A stretch of DNA of 64,000 bases from Bimastos eiseni (Eukaryota > Annelida > Clitellata > Crassiclitellata > Lumbricidae). Made by a program: the position numbers and the translations under genes. How positions within the stretch are numbered: position 1 is the first letter of the stretch; each line of letters begins with the position of its first letter. The stretch spans positions 37,039,645 to 37,103,644 of the forward strand of contig OY365807.1 in NCBI GenBank assembly GCA_959347315.1. Reading direction: 5' to 3'. The notes beneath the pieces are model-generated. The model was not told the DNA's origin. It did no database searches and worked only from the letters and a program-made list of their open reading frames with translations. Positions 22,701 through 37,700 of the stretch are shown piece by piece.

Positions 22701-25700
22701 ATCGGGTTTGCCACTAAAGGGGTTAAGAAAGGAGTTGATATTTTTAGCTGGTCAGATTATATACTGTAGAAAATTTTAAGAGAAATCATTTAGATCATTG
22801 GACATTGTCGTCTTACCAGGTCCAGCTCTGCGAACATCTAGTGTGGCCTTGATGTCTCTGCCAATCATTGCAGAGGTCAGACCTTCAGCTGAGCAAATGA
22901 CCTTGCTTGCATCAGATGAAGGTTTGACGGTGACCTTGTAGGGTGACCCAGATACTTGCCTATCAGACCAGGCTATGTAAAGCAAGTAGGCTCCTAGTAG
23001 ACAACCAAAGAAAAACAAGAAATATTTGCAACAGAATGACTTATATAGCACCACTTTAGCATAATCCCTTGGAAGGCAACTCATTTATTATATTAAATAC
23101 TGACAATATTAAACATACAACTTGCTTAGCATTTATAGCACATGGCAGAAGATAAACAATTGAGACACTACATTTTTCAGTCATTAACAAACATTAAGAT
23201 AACTAATTGGTTTCTACCAATGCTTTCGCCTGCATGAAGTTCTGGTGATAAAGTCTCTCTTACAAGAGCCCTCTCTACTCACCTGATACAGGTGCTGTGT
23301 AGGTGCATCTGTACTTGTTTTCACTAACAGGTAAACAGTTCACCAGAAGGTCACCCTTCAAACCGGTCAGCCTGACAGAAGGCATTCCTAGAATTTAAAC
23401 ATACTAATACAGTCCTTTTCTCATCTTTATAACAACACAAAGGGTCAGTTAGTCACATTGGTTGGTGCGATAGCTACACGCTATGTGCCTCTGTGTTAGA
23501 CAGCATGCTGATTGTGTTTTTCCTCTAGAGGGTGGCTTATTTCAGAGATTCAAATCTCACCTAGTACGTCTTTGCATGGGTTCCATTCAAACGGGTGACC
23601 AATGGTGAAGAATCTCACCCAATCGATTCATTAAAAATTACCAGGTTTGAGGCCAGATACAATTGCTATATAAAAACGTGTACATTTACACCTACATAAT
23701 AGTAAACCTAACATTGGGTTCCCGGACAATTTGGCAGCGGGACAATTCGGCGACGGACAATTCGGCGCTCGGACAATTCAGCGTCGGACAATTCGGCGCT
23801 CGGACAGTTCGGCGATGGACAATTCGGCACTGGATGAGTTTGTAAGTGTACTTAAACCAGATATCGGTATTTCTATAGTAACTGGCATTTTTAAAATATT
23901 CAGAATGGAAGCAAAATACTATTCTCCATATTATCCAGCATATGTCTGGTTATTGTAGAGACTGATGAAGACAACAACCCTAAAATACTGACTTTGAGTA
24001 ATTGAGATTAAAGAGTACAGTAACATTAAGACATGGATTTATCAACTTCTACTGACGTTAGTAAATACTATGTGAGTCAGAAACCGAAATCGATGTAATT
24101 TGTAATATTCTTTAGTTTTCTCTACTCTAGCTAGAAGGTGACACAGTCCCTATGTGTTGACTATGACTTTACAATAACCAAACATGTGCTGGATAATATG
24201 GAGAATATTATTTCGCTCCATTCTGAATGTTTAAAAAATGTCAGTTACTACATACCGTTATCTGGTCTAAATACACTTACAAACTCATCTGTCGCCGAAT
24301 TGTCGCGGCACCGAATTGTCCAACGCCGAATTGTTTGTTGCTGAATTGTCCTGGCGCCAAATTGTCCGTGCCGAACTGTCCGGCGCCGAATTGTCCGGTT
24401 ACCTAACATTGGCATCTAAGCACGGCAACAAAGCGTTCAGTTGCAGACAAAACATCATAATGCATGTTATGAAAACCAGATCCATGTTAGGTGTCACTAT
24501 AAGTTTTAAGAAATGCTTGGTATATTTCTGTCCCACCAAAAAGCCCGGAAAATTCTCCAGTGTTTCTGTTGGCAAGAGCAGCATTTAAAGAAATATGGGA
24601 TTCTAACCTGGCCCAGCATCTGCTCCATCAATGTAAAATTCAGCCTGTTGATTGACACGTGCATGCTGAAGGCCCATGCCAGTAAGAACCACCTTGTCAA
24701 GATTGACAACTGCCACATGACTGTCAGCTGAATAATTCTGTGTGGTTCTGGTGTTTGCTATCGAAACATGGTTTAACTGATGGGAATTTGCCTGGTGTGC
24801 ATTTGTTGCCAAAGCAGAACGCAGAACAGGATTGGAAGGAGATGAAGATGAACTGTACAGGCAGGTTCCACTTATTGGAGACCTTTCCAACTCCAGGCCG
24901 TTCCAATTCAGTTTCACCTGGTATTCACCTGTGTAACCATACAATGCATATTTACCACCAAAATAGTACATAATACCCAAGCAATTGTATTTCGTATAAA
25001 AATGGATGATTTGACAAGTCTGCGGTGGAAGTTCTATGAAACTGCTAACTGATCAAGAACTGTTCAAGAAAGCATGCTTAAATAAAAGTACCATTGATGG
25101 ATTGTTTTGTCATTCTTAGACTTTTGCCTATAGCCACTTAAAACCCAAGGACCCTTATGGAAAGTTATTTTGAAGCACATACAAGCAACCGTGTTTTCTA
25201 CCATCTTATGATCTTATCTTAAACTTAACAGAAGACAAACACGTTGAAGAAACTTGTTTGTGCATTGATAGGTCAACTAAAATCTTTATGAAAGTTATTA
25301 TAGGTTAGTAAGACTTTCTGTTGCATCAACCAGCTCGATGTTCCATTGGATTCCAACCAGTTTAATTTGATTTTATAATTTCCCTACTGTACTTCAAAAT
25401 AAGATCCGGAAGTTTTGCTCCGCTCATTTTGCTCTGCTGTTCCCTTCAAAACATTACTCAATACATCCACTGATAAATCCATCACACTGAAACAATGCAC
25501 TAGCATCTTAATTAAGAAACAGGCTAGTATTCATGAAGCACACCTTCAGCCTTTGGAACAAATGAGACAGCAATTTTTCCTCTTTCTCTGGAAAGTATGT
25601 CTACTGGAATTTTCCCACCTGGTCCAATTACTTCTGCGCTCAGTTGCCCTGTAGTCAAAATGAACAAATGTAGTAAGGCAGAAACACGATCAAAGATTCA

Positions 25701-28700
25701 TGTGCAAGTTTAAACAAGCATAGGAAGTTGTTTGCATGTATATATGTGGCCTTTTATCAATTTAACTTGTAATTACAGATATAAATACACACAAAAATCA
25801 ATGGCAAATGTAAAGTTGTTAAAAGAAAATATTGAAAAACGAAGTTAACTACAATATATATTTCAAACAACAGTGATAACACAGAAATTAAATTTATATT
25901 AAACAATAAAACCATTAATTGTTAAATGACCTGCATAATAATCTATTAGGGATTGCTTACCAGGGCCTGCCTGTCTAGTGTCAAATTCTAGACAGTTAGT
26001 TTCATTTGGTTTAATGGAAAATCGATTTCTTCCGCCTAGTATGGATTCCCAGCCTCCAACAGGCAGGACTTTTCGAGGATTAATAATTCTTGGATGAAAT
26101 GGACTTCCTGCATGTAAAAATGAACACCACATTAGGGAACTCATTGCCAAGAAATTGAAAGTAATCTACTAAATACAGCAATAGCTAGTGTTATACAGTA
26201 CCACTCACTAATCCAGTTAGCAACAATAAGCATTCCATACTCCTCTGTTAAGATAGCACGTGCATAACAGTTTGCCTAGAGCTCAAAGGTGGTTTATTTC
26301 ACACATTTAAATCTCAGGCTGGCATGGTTCAAACATGGCCAACTAAAAATGTGTGGTGTCTAGTCAAATGGGCAAGCAGACATGGTGAATTCTAATTCAA
26401 TTCAGTGAAAAATTAGCAGGGTTGAGGTCTGAATGTACATTTACTGCAAGTAGAATTATTACAGTGGTAACAAAATCAATTTTATTTTGAATTGTTGAAG
26501 TTATAATTTTGGTAGGTAGTGGTACACTTATTTAATTACTAATAAAATAAAAGTAAAAATATGAAAAGTAAAAGATGCTCTGGTGCAATGAATACGATCA
26601 ATGAGCATCCTTAGCCCTACTTCAAAGAGATTATATTATGTCTGTGTGAATGTTCTGACAAAAGCAGTCACCTTGTCACCTTGTACTGTCAGTTCTTGGA
26701 ACTCTAGTGATCGCAATGACAAAACTTCTCTATTGTTTTCCTCCAGGTTATAACAAAAGCAGTAGCAGGCAGAATTGAATGCAAGAGGAAAGAGGAATGG
26801 AAGTAGGTGAGCTGACCGTCTATTTCTCGACCATTCCATGTGATTTTGATATTGAAAACCCCGACTTCAACTGGAACATAATTTACTGTGTAACGACCAA
26901 TTTCTGTTTCGATATTGCACTTTGAAATGCTGTTTGGTCCTAGGAATAAAAATTATAATAATGCAGTAATACATTAATTAACATAATTTGTTAGTAACAG
27001 AGCAACTGCAAGTAACTATATAGGATGCAGTGATGAAAGAATTAGACAAAATGCTTGTACCAAGCTCAGAAGTGGATGTCCTAAATCCACCAATCACAAT
27101 AAAAGTTATCAAATAATCCATGCACAGAACAGTTGTGGATGAGAGCATCAATAGAAATTGGAAATGTCAAATTCTAAACTCACATTAAAATGGTGCAATA
27201 GATTTATGACCAAAGGAATGCTTTAATAATTTGACACAACATCAGAGTATTTAATCCATGGTTTATGCCAATTAGGCCATAGCATATTATTGGACAGAGT
27301 AAACAATTAAGGCAATTGTAATACTAGGTCTGGTAAATGCTTGAGAATCATATACAAATAATGCTGTTGCAGAATTGTACTCTTTTTGTGTGTACTGTCT
27401 GCTGCATGTAGGGCACCAAAGTCTGCTAGTGTATGCACGTGTGCTGCTTGGCAGAAAAGAGTGATGCTTAGAAAAAAGTTTATAGACTGAGACAAAGAAT
27501 TCAGAGCCTGCATTTTCCAATAATTTAGTCTCGTTAACATCATGATGAAATGCTGTGATGAAATGTATGATTGATTTGGAGGGAGTCAGCAAAAAAAAAG
27601 AGTAATCTAGACTTCAAAGTCTGTGGATTATAGGAAACTATGTATAACAGTGGATGATGAAGAAGAAATGGAGATACTGCAAAAGAATATAAGAAAAATA
27701 TTCAAACGGTCATACCACAGGCAGATATACAATGTGTAGAAAGTATTCAGGGCTGCAGATGGGGATAAGAAACAAAGAGTTTTCATGTGAAATAGTATTT
27801 AAAATAGTATTTAAGGTATTGAAAATGAATGATGAAAAAAGGAACTTTAGCACTATTGCACATATGAGTGTCTAACTCAATCCATGTATGAAGGATGATC
27901 ATGTATGATTGTAGTGTTGTTGCCAAGATAATAGTAACAAATATGGCAACAAAATAGTAACTGACACAAACAATGTGCAGTGGATTATATCATCTATAAT
28001 AAAAAAAATTATTTTTAAAACTAGAGATAACTATATGCTGGAAGCATCTTCAAAAACTAACCATCAACTTGGACAACGAGGTCACCACGTTGACCCTTTG
28101 AGTCAACACAGAAAGTGGCCAACTGGTCCTCAACCCCACGGGACAAGCCTTCCCCCTCGGCCACAATTAAACATGTATTAATTATTTCCTGTCGTATTGG
28201 ACAGCCTACAAACAAAATCAAATAAAACCAGTTCACACACACATGGGGGTAATAATGTTTGTTAATTATTTATTTAAAATATATGTAAACAGAAAATAAG
28301 GGAAAGCACTGGTGAAATAAACACAAAATATTTTCCAATAATTTTATCTCATTAGCAGTCGTGAAATACTGCACTGAAAATATGCTATAGAAATGTCTTG
28401 CGATTGGTTAGAGGATTATAATTATAATTAGTGCCTGTGATCAACAGCCATTAACTGTGTGGTTGATGCATAACTTTTCAACGACAATCAATACATATGA
28501 GGCAATGGTCACTGCATCTAATAACAGGTCTGAAAATAATTCGAGTTTTGACGGCTTAGTCAAGTACTAAGAGGTTTAGTCAAGGTACTAAGAGGCTTAG
28601 TTGAGATACTAAGACGCTTAGTCGAGGTACTAAGAGGCTTAGTCAAGGTACTAAGAGGTCGTGTCTGTTTAAAGAACGAAGATGACGATGAGAGGCAGCT

Positions 28701-31700
28701 GACAGAGGGTGGCAGGTAAGGTCACAAAGAGAGCATGAAGACTGACCTAAATATGCCCTGTAAGTAAGGAAAAGAACTTTACATTGAATGCGGGCAAGTG
28801 TAATGCTCAGTCATGAAGGTTGAGTTGATGCGAGAAGTGAGGACGGCACATAATATTGTGACATTAACGCCTCAACAGTTTTGTGAGGTGCTTAAATGCA
28901 CTACGTTACATGTCTGGATAAATACAACGTGAGCTAATGATGTGCACATGATTAACTCTTCAAGTGCACGAGATAGTGAAACAATAAAAGTTACTAGATC
29001 GGATGTTATGCTACACACCTGGAACATCTAGTCCTCCGTAGGTAATTGTTATCTCATAGACTCCAGGTTCTCGAGGAATGTATGTTACATGTTCCCCGGC
29101 AGGAGTGCTATGCATATCAAATGGAACACTGTTACCTCGTGGTCCAGTAATGTTCAACTTAAGCTTGGCTTTACCGGCATCACGACATATAACTGAAACA
29201 TCAGAAACAGAGACATCATCCTTCAACTAACACTAAAATCAGCTCTTCACAAAGTCAACATTCTCCTCATCTATCTATGTCAGACATTTAATATAATGTT
29301 GTAGATGTTTAGGTTAATATGAATATTACATTTATGAATACCTTGAAACCCAGAAGTGTAAAGTTGCCACAAAAGATAGTATAACAATAGTACATCCTCA
29401 AACTTGTAGTCAAAAAGATGACAGCCAATTTTTAAGTAGGCCTACAATTTATATTTTCAAATAGTGAGGCAAGGGCCTCCTGAAAATTAATGGGTTTAGG
29501 GTCACAAAGTCTAACTCTGGTACTGACCAAGTCACTTTCTAATTCAAAGTTCAGCATATTCTAAGCAAAGAACATCAATGATATGTCACAGTGGGAAGCA
29601 GCGGCAAGGTGTCAGATGGCCTCAATGACTCAGCTGACCCCCACTGGACAATACAACATACGACTAGGGTTGAAGTAAACAGCCGCCGGCTAAGGTTTAC
29701 CCTTGTACTAGGAAGCCAACGGAGGAGGCGACGAGTCGGACACCCGACCATAAGTGTATCTAACTGGTTTCATACCGTCGACATAAAGACAAACTGTAAA
29801 TAACAGTGTCCTGAATAGACACCGTCGTGGAGGCCAGGCAGATCAGACGCTATACGGGCTCTTTGATGTAAGACCTCAAAGGGTTTTAGGCACGTGTATA
29901 TATACTAATTGGACAGTGCATTCAGGATCCTTTGGCCAGTGTGAGAAGTGCAGACATGATCTACAGATGCTGTCGTTTTATCAACCTATAGAATCAACAT
30001 TATCTCAGATGTATATTTTGATTTCTTTTACTATTAAAGTTTTTCTAATCATCACATCGGCATAAGTGAACAGTCTGGAGAGGACCGTCCTTGATAATAT
30101 GAACAAGGAGGGAAGTCCACGACAATATAACTATATTCCAAAGTTTTACCGTCAAATTCCATTCGTTCTCCAACTTCACCAGATCGACTTCCTTCTACAC
30201 GAATCTTGTTTGGATCATAAATCTCGACGTAGAATGGACTTCCCATTATGGCCTCCCCATTGTGAAGTATTTCAACAGTGTGACGGCCTGAAATTAATTA
30301 CAAAATAACTCGGATATTATTTATTTCATGAGTATCAAAACAAGATCATCAATAGCATCACATAATAAATATTTGTTTATTGATAAACATGGAATGTCAC
30401 ACCGCAAACCACGACAATAATATTATGTTAGTAGTTTACTTAGTGCCACTGTCTAATTCAATCGAATTTCAGATAATATTAGGCCTATAAAAAATTATAA
30501 TAAATAAAACACATACATGGCACCACTTGTAAATTAATACACAAAACAGGAATAGAAACAGAAAATATTTGCACGGAAAACGAACTAAGAAAAAATAGTT
30601 TTAATTTAAAAGCTTTGTGATTTGAAAGTCATACAAACCGGTGTATTTGGATGAATATTCTACTTTGTAGTCGCCATCCGCTTGCATAACAATCTTTGCT
30701 GGAACGAGTTCACCGCTTAGAGCTATAATGGAAGTACACACAGAATCCTAATCCAATGCTTATCTTGATGTGTTTGCATTCAAATGCAAAGCAGAAATAG
30801 ACACTGTAAAGCAGCAATTGTAAACTGCTAAATTTATGAAAAACCACTTATAAGCTGTGAATGGGCATTAATCTTAATTAGCAGTGCAGTGTTCTTGGAA
30901 CCCTAACACCAAAGTCTGACTGACTGCTACTTTGAACGGATTCACCTAAAGTTGCTAGCCTCATTCTTCATGGGATAGCAATCAAGCCATGGGATTAAAT
31001 AGAAGATGAGAAGAGCAGTCCTTTAAGCCATCCACGAGACAGTAACTGGTATGAAGTGTCATCAACTCAATTTTCTTAACCTCTGCATATGAAAGCGGGA
31101 GGCCAATCCTTTCCCTTGTCATCTCTTCCTCCCTCTGACAGTGTACGGTCGATGTACTCATCATAGCCGAGTTAGCTAGGAGGAGCAGGTGGAGCACAAA
31201 TCTCAAAAAAAAATTTCTGTCCTGGTGGGGAATTACATTTAACATCTAGAAAATTGGAAATCTTGGATTTAGCAATGCAACGACTAGCCACGGTCTTTCA
31301 AGGCATTAACCATCGAGAGACTCAATTCCGATCAACAACCTACTACTGTCTGTGATACATGGACTGGGTGCAGCATTTCTACCATCAACCCAGGGAGTGC
31401 CAGTCCATGAGCAGAGCAGCGTGTTGTATATATTATTATTATTCTTCCAACATTCTTCTTCCATCATTTTTTGCTCAGAAGTGCACACACACACACGCCT
31501 CAACGGCGCAATTCAAGTTGTACTGCAGAGCAACGGTGCGAGAAGGACTTGCTCAAGGTCCCTACACAGTGACTGATGCCCCAGACAAGGCTCGAACCCG
31601 CGCGCTCAGCCCACACTGAACGTTACGGGCTGACCGCTCTACCCGATCGGCCACTGTGCCACACCAATATATGCCTCATTCAGCTGTCAGCATTCTTCAA

Positions 31701-34700
31701 CCTCAATGCAACGAGAACCAAGAACTCTAAATCTGACAATCAAACAGGTTGCCAACAATCAACTCTGAGGGGGACTCTGTTGGTTGAGAAGAGCAGTCTT
31801 GATTGCTGTCCAAAGGTTGAGCCATCACTGGTGGTCCCTAAGCACAAAGTATCACCGGTGATGGCAGCAGCTCTTCTGCTAGACACACCTCATCAAGCAT
31901 TATTTTCTTGCAGATGAATTACTTTTGAACTATTAACCCTCTAACGACCAGCACTGAGTAAAATGCAGGGCATATTCAATAATGCTGGTCGTTAATGGGC
32001 TAAATCATTTAGGTTAGTAGTAGAACCTGCAACAGGTACCAATAAGGCATCAAAATGTTCAGTTATGTTACATCATGTTACAGTAGGAGCGAGATCAAAT
32101 GTTCAAAGGAAAATAATCTAGATTCATAAGATTGATGTTAAAAAAAAGGAAAATAATTCAAATAATAACGTTCAAAAATAAAAGCAAAACAAGATTCATA
32201 TTCAAAAAACAGCAAAATAATCTAAGTTCATAAAATTCATGTTCATGGAATTTGCTCAGCTATACCAACATGAACTAGATGCAATAAAACATTGGTTGGA
32301 AAAACGTATTTGTGAAGCAGGCATTTATACATGTTACTCGGACAGTTAGGTCCTTTTCCAAGAGAGACTGGGTGTTGCGGAGTTGGAAAAAAGACTGTCG
32401 ATTTGCTGCCACAAAATTCATTTCATCTGCTCTTGCTATAGCTGTTCGCCCAGGATCCATCATTGGAACCGTTATAGAACCCTCTGCCAGAAACAACAAA
32501 ACCATCAGATGATAAGAAAAATTTACCAGAAATCATGATCATTTTAAAATATTTTTATCAAAAATGAATTACTAAAATCTTACATATTTTAGAATTTTAC
32601 TCACAGTTTAAAACAAAAACTTACATTACAATAACATCAAAACTTAACATAATACACTACTGAAATATATATAAGAACTCATTATAAATTATCAGAAATA
32701 ATGTAATATTATTAACTTTAAGCACTTTAATGAAGAAATACCATCCGCATAAAGCCGGCATTGGGCCCCACTTTCTTCCAGAAGTGCGGAAGGCCCAGAG
32801 GCATAATTGATATATTTAATATGCAGCAGTGGACCAAGGCCAGAGCTCTGGGGGAGACCATACAGGACAGGGACACAAATAGACTTTGTAGGGTCAAAGA
32901 CCACACTAAGCCGATGCCCAGTAAAGAGGGAACTAGGCCATTCAAGGAAACCCCACTCAGTCCAAATGCAGCATGCGGTCACTTAATTAGGATGTCATGG
33001 TCTATAGTATCAAAGGCAGCACTGACATCAAAAAGTACCAGCAACATGAGCTCTGAACGATCGATTGCCTCGTAGATGTCAGATGGGAGGCAAAGTAGCA
33101 GTGTTCCTGTTGAATGCACGAACTAACCTTCCATATATTGACCTGATAGCTTGGTTTAGTGTGCCATTGGTTGATGCCATGTGCATTAGACACCAGCAAA
33201 ATAAAAGTTGCTAATTACAATTACAATGACGTATATGTAAATGTGTATAGCAGCCTTTTAAGACTTTTGGTTGTCTCACATTTCTTATATAAAGATAAGA
33301 AATATTAGAAATGTTTCTTTATGACTGCTGACTAGAATTATTTTCCTACGTGGCAGAGGTTCTTTGTTGAATCGAATGTCAACAGTATGAGGTCGTGATT
33401 CAAGAGGCGTAAAGCTGACCCGGTAGATGCCTTTTGTGACCATCTGGACAACGTTTGGAACAGTCCCTCTGTTGATCATTATCTCCAAATGACCTTCACC
33501 CGCCTGAGAAACATCAACTGGAATGAAAACAACAACTTTTTTACTTCCCTCATCAAGTTGCAATGAGATCATAATGTGTAAAGATGCTTTGCCAAATGCT
33601 ACCATGGCACATGATCTGTTTCACATGTATGTTAAGAGTATCATATGGAAGTGCTCTATTAACATATACACAAATATTTATGCCGTTATTGATATGCATG
33701 CATGAAATAATTCACATATGTATGCAAGGGGCATAAGTCAAACTTTGTAAATCATAGTAATTATGTTAGGACTCAAGAGCATCCAAAGGAAGCAACTTGC
33801 AGAACCAGATGAGAAGTAGTGTTTTCGGTTTTAAATGTGATCAATTAGTAAACAGCTGATGAATATAGGAAGGCTGAGAGAATTGGAATGAGTTGTAGAT
33901 ATTTGTGAAGTGTAAATGGGTTGGAAATAGGCCTTTTCACTATATTCAGTCACCAAAGTATTTTAAACCAATGAAATGATATGAGAACAATGGTCTATGG
34001 TGGTGATGAGGTCAAATATGTTAAATGGAGGAAACATGAGTTGACATGTCGAACCGGGTTAACTGATGACTATAGGATGAAAAATTATGACGCATATGTA
34101 TCAGAGTTTTGAGTGTTCCTTTGAAAAGGTAACTTGCACTGGAATAAGCCTCACACTTCCAAAATGCAACTGATTGATACTGGTCATTATGTATTGGTGA
34201 TAGATAAAAAAACATTGCAAAATAATAACCTTATGGTCAAATTTTTACAATTCTAAACCTGATGTAAGAAAAATAAAAGTAGATGCTATTCTTACTTGAA
34301 AATTCAACTGGATGGCCAACAATACCAGTGTTTACTGGAGTTACAGCAATGGCTGAGGTATTGTATACTTTGGTGATAAGTGGAGTTCCACGAACTGGAG
34401 TTCCGTCATATAGAACGCTGATTGTGTGACTGCCTACAAATCACAATCAACAGATCTGTAATGGTGAAGACTCTCAATATCATAACATAACATATAAAGA
34501 CTTAATGCAAAGCAATACAGTATAATTGAAACTTTCGCCTCATAATTGTTCAAATGTGTGAATTAATACATTAATGACCAGCAAACATTAAAATGTATGG
34601 GAAATCAATCTGGCTGGTCGTTAAAGGGTCAAGGATGATGGAACACTTTATTTGGCAAAGCAATGGAAGGATTTGGTTTTGTTGGATTAACAATGCATAA

Positions 34701-37700
34701 TAATTATCATTATTAATTAATAACTTTCAATGTGTCAGAATTTACTGCATAATGCACAAAACAAAACTATAATAATGTTAATGTCGAGAACAATTGACTA
34801 ATAAAGATGGGAAGCCTACGGTGGATGAGCAATGTGAGAAAGTGAAGTCTTTTAAGTTGCAAACAAATTGACACAAGCAATTGAGCAGAATTAACAGATA
34901 CAGGGGAAGTCTTCTACAATCCAGATCAGGAAACCACTGATGCTCATTTGCCACGAACAGTTATAGCCTTAAGCACGGCCTTGGAAAGACAATCATGGGA
35001 CCCAGTTAAATGATTAAGAGGGGAATGAGAATTTGAAGTGTTGTGGTTGGCTGAGGATCAATGTTATTTCAAATAGAATTTAAAATAAATTCCTCTCTGA
35101 ACAGGAAAGGAAGCCAGCGCAAAGATACAAACACAGAGGTTGTATGCTTATATTTTGATATATTATTAATGATGCTAGCCAAAGAGTTGTGAACTCTTTT
35201 GAGTTTCTCTAAGCTTCACTTATTGATACCAAGAAATGTAAGAAAACATATGTTAGAAAGTGAAACAACTTTTGAAATTTCAATAACATTAAAATTTTGG
35301 CAAAACCTGTTTGTCATTCACTACCAGTCTATTATTAGGGTTTCCAAGCTGTAAAAGTAATTTGAATAGGTAGACATACCAACTTCAATTGGCACAAATT
35401 CCACTCGATATAACCCATTTCTCATGTTGATGACATTTGCGTGTATCAGTCGATGGCTTGGAGCTAGAAAAGGAAACAATTTAGATCACATTAACAACAT
35501 CGAATGTTTGTAACGCACATAATCCTTAGAAAACATTACTAATTCAAAGAAACAGCATATGATTTAGGAAACAACATTAGTGTTTGGCACACACTGTTTA
35601 AAATCCCATTTAGTTTGATAATAATAAAATTAATAAGCATTTTGTTAAATGAAAACTGAAAAACTGCAATTTCATTACAGGCATAGTATGAACACCCATT
35701 GAACAGAAGATGACACGTTATTACAGGAATCAATTTCACTGTCGCCATGCGAGGCACCCACTATTATATTATACATCTAATTTAAACAATGTCACCACCT
35801 AGCAAAATAAGGACTAGTCAGCCTTACAGGGGATAAGAGAAGCAAACTCCCTTCCTCAGCACTGCACGCCAGTACCATCACTTTATGCTATCCCCTCCTC
35901 TTCCAAATGTAACCTGCAGTTGCAGGCTCAAACATATAAGCACATTGAAGCAGGGAGTGCCTCCAAGTAGTTTCTTTGAATAGGCACTATATAAATTTCC
36001 CAATGAATGAAATAGCAAGGGTAATGATGACCTTAATAAACACATTTCAATGATCTATGTACAAAGAGCCATACAAATTCAGTTATAGATAGACTTAGCA
36101 TTTCTACACGTATTAATAAATCTTTGGTTAGCAGGCCAAGATATGCTCGCCAAACTTACAAGAAATGTTGACACCAAGATCTCCAATGGCAGAACCACCA
36201 CTGACATGGACTTCAAATTCAGCAAGTTTTCCAACAGGAATGAATTCAATGCTGGAAGAACTGATGGAAATATTAGCTGGATTGTGTATATCAATCTTCC
36301 ATGGACTCCCTAACAGAGGAATGTATTAACATACATAACATCAAACCATAGCACACTGTCTAATGCAAAAATTGAAATCAGAGCATGGAGATGCAGAAGT
36401 GTCTCTGTGTTATTCTTTCTAGGTTTAGGTCATACTACAAGATGCATCACATCTGACTATCTGTGTTTGTGTTATGACATCAGAAGTCTCTCACTGAGAT
36501 CGAGTTGTAAAGTTAACCTACATGTGCTGTGAGGAGATCAAAAGCGTGCTTAGGTAACCAAGCCTTCTCGGTGATGGGGACAAGGTGCGGGAACAAGATG
36601 CTTGAACAGACCCCCACCTTCAATCATGCCAGAACTTCTCTTGAGGTATTCACGTCTTGTCTAAAGACTTACTACATTTCGAAAGCATATTCCTGACTGA
36701 CTTCTGAATTTGTTAAAGTGCCCTTGTAATGAAATGTTCTTTTGTTACGATGCTGTAAATTGTCCGTTTAATTATCATCATCATCATCATCATATAGCAC
36801 ACGACAGTAAAACTCAACTTTGAGCCAAGTAAATGATAAGAAACAAATTATCTAATTGCTGAACTGCAGTTGTCTCAATGCATTACAGCAAGACTCATGA
36901 TACTCTTCCAGTTATTTACATCTTTTATTGTTCAGTCAATACAACAAAAATCGAATGACAAGGCACATAAAAGATTTCCACTCTCTTGCGGTTGCTTTTC
37001 TCTCTCACAAATTGCCAGACCTAAGATTATCTTATTCCTTGTTTTTATTTCATCATTTCTTCCTTAAATTATGAAATATCTCATCATGTTGAAGATCATA
37101 GTTACCAGAGTAACCTTAATATACTTTATTAAAATTTCCAGCTTAGCCCTGGATTAGATTTTATCTAATCCAAGGCTTGAATAGTGCAGTTATTGTAATG
37201 CACAAGGCTTCAATAAGTACAAAAGCATTCCAAAATTACAATCTGATGGACAAAACCATGCAGGCAGAATGGTAGAAACTTGAACTGAATTTCAAGTCAA
37301 CATAAACATACATTTTAAACAATTAATAAGCATAAAATGTCAAAAGAAGATACTAAAAATTCACACCTGGAACATCTCGATCATTGAACTTCATTCGAAT
37401 TACATGTGGAATTGAATCCTGTGGAACAAAAGATGCCAAAAACCTTCGACCCTCTTGTTTCTGCACAATACAAGGCACACTTCCATTGTTAACTGTAATC
37501 TCCAGATTTCCAGAGCCAGCTTGTGATGCATCAACTGTCAGATAAAAAAACATTAAAAAAACGTTCAACAAATTAATACACAAAACCTATTATGACACTT
37601 CAATCTGTTAAAAGTGAGACCATAGTGAGATGACATAAAAACAGTCATTTTGCCATTAACATTCATTACAATAACTTTATTTTTAATAATTTTAACAATT

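Noticed and set aside
28553..28656. CRISPR-like array
   Set aside because: Units are directly adjacent with no spacers and the genome is eukaryotic; it is a minisatellite.
32692..32982. Possible host gene with [10 protein letters not shown]
   Set aside because: The blocks are those of a non-LTR retrotransposon RT, with a broken frame and Y-A-D-G instead of Y-A-D-D.
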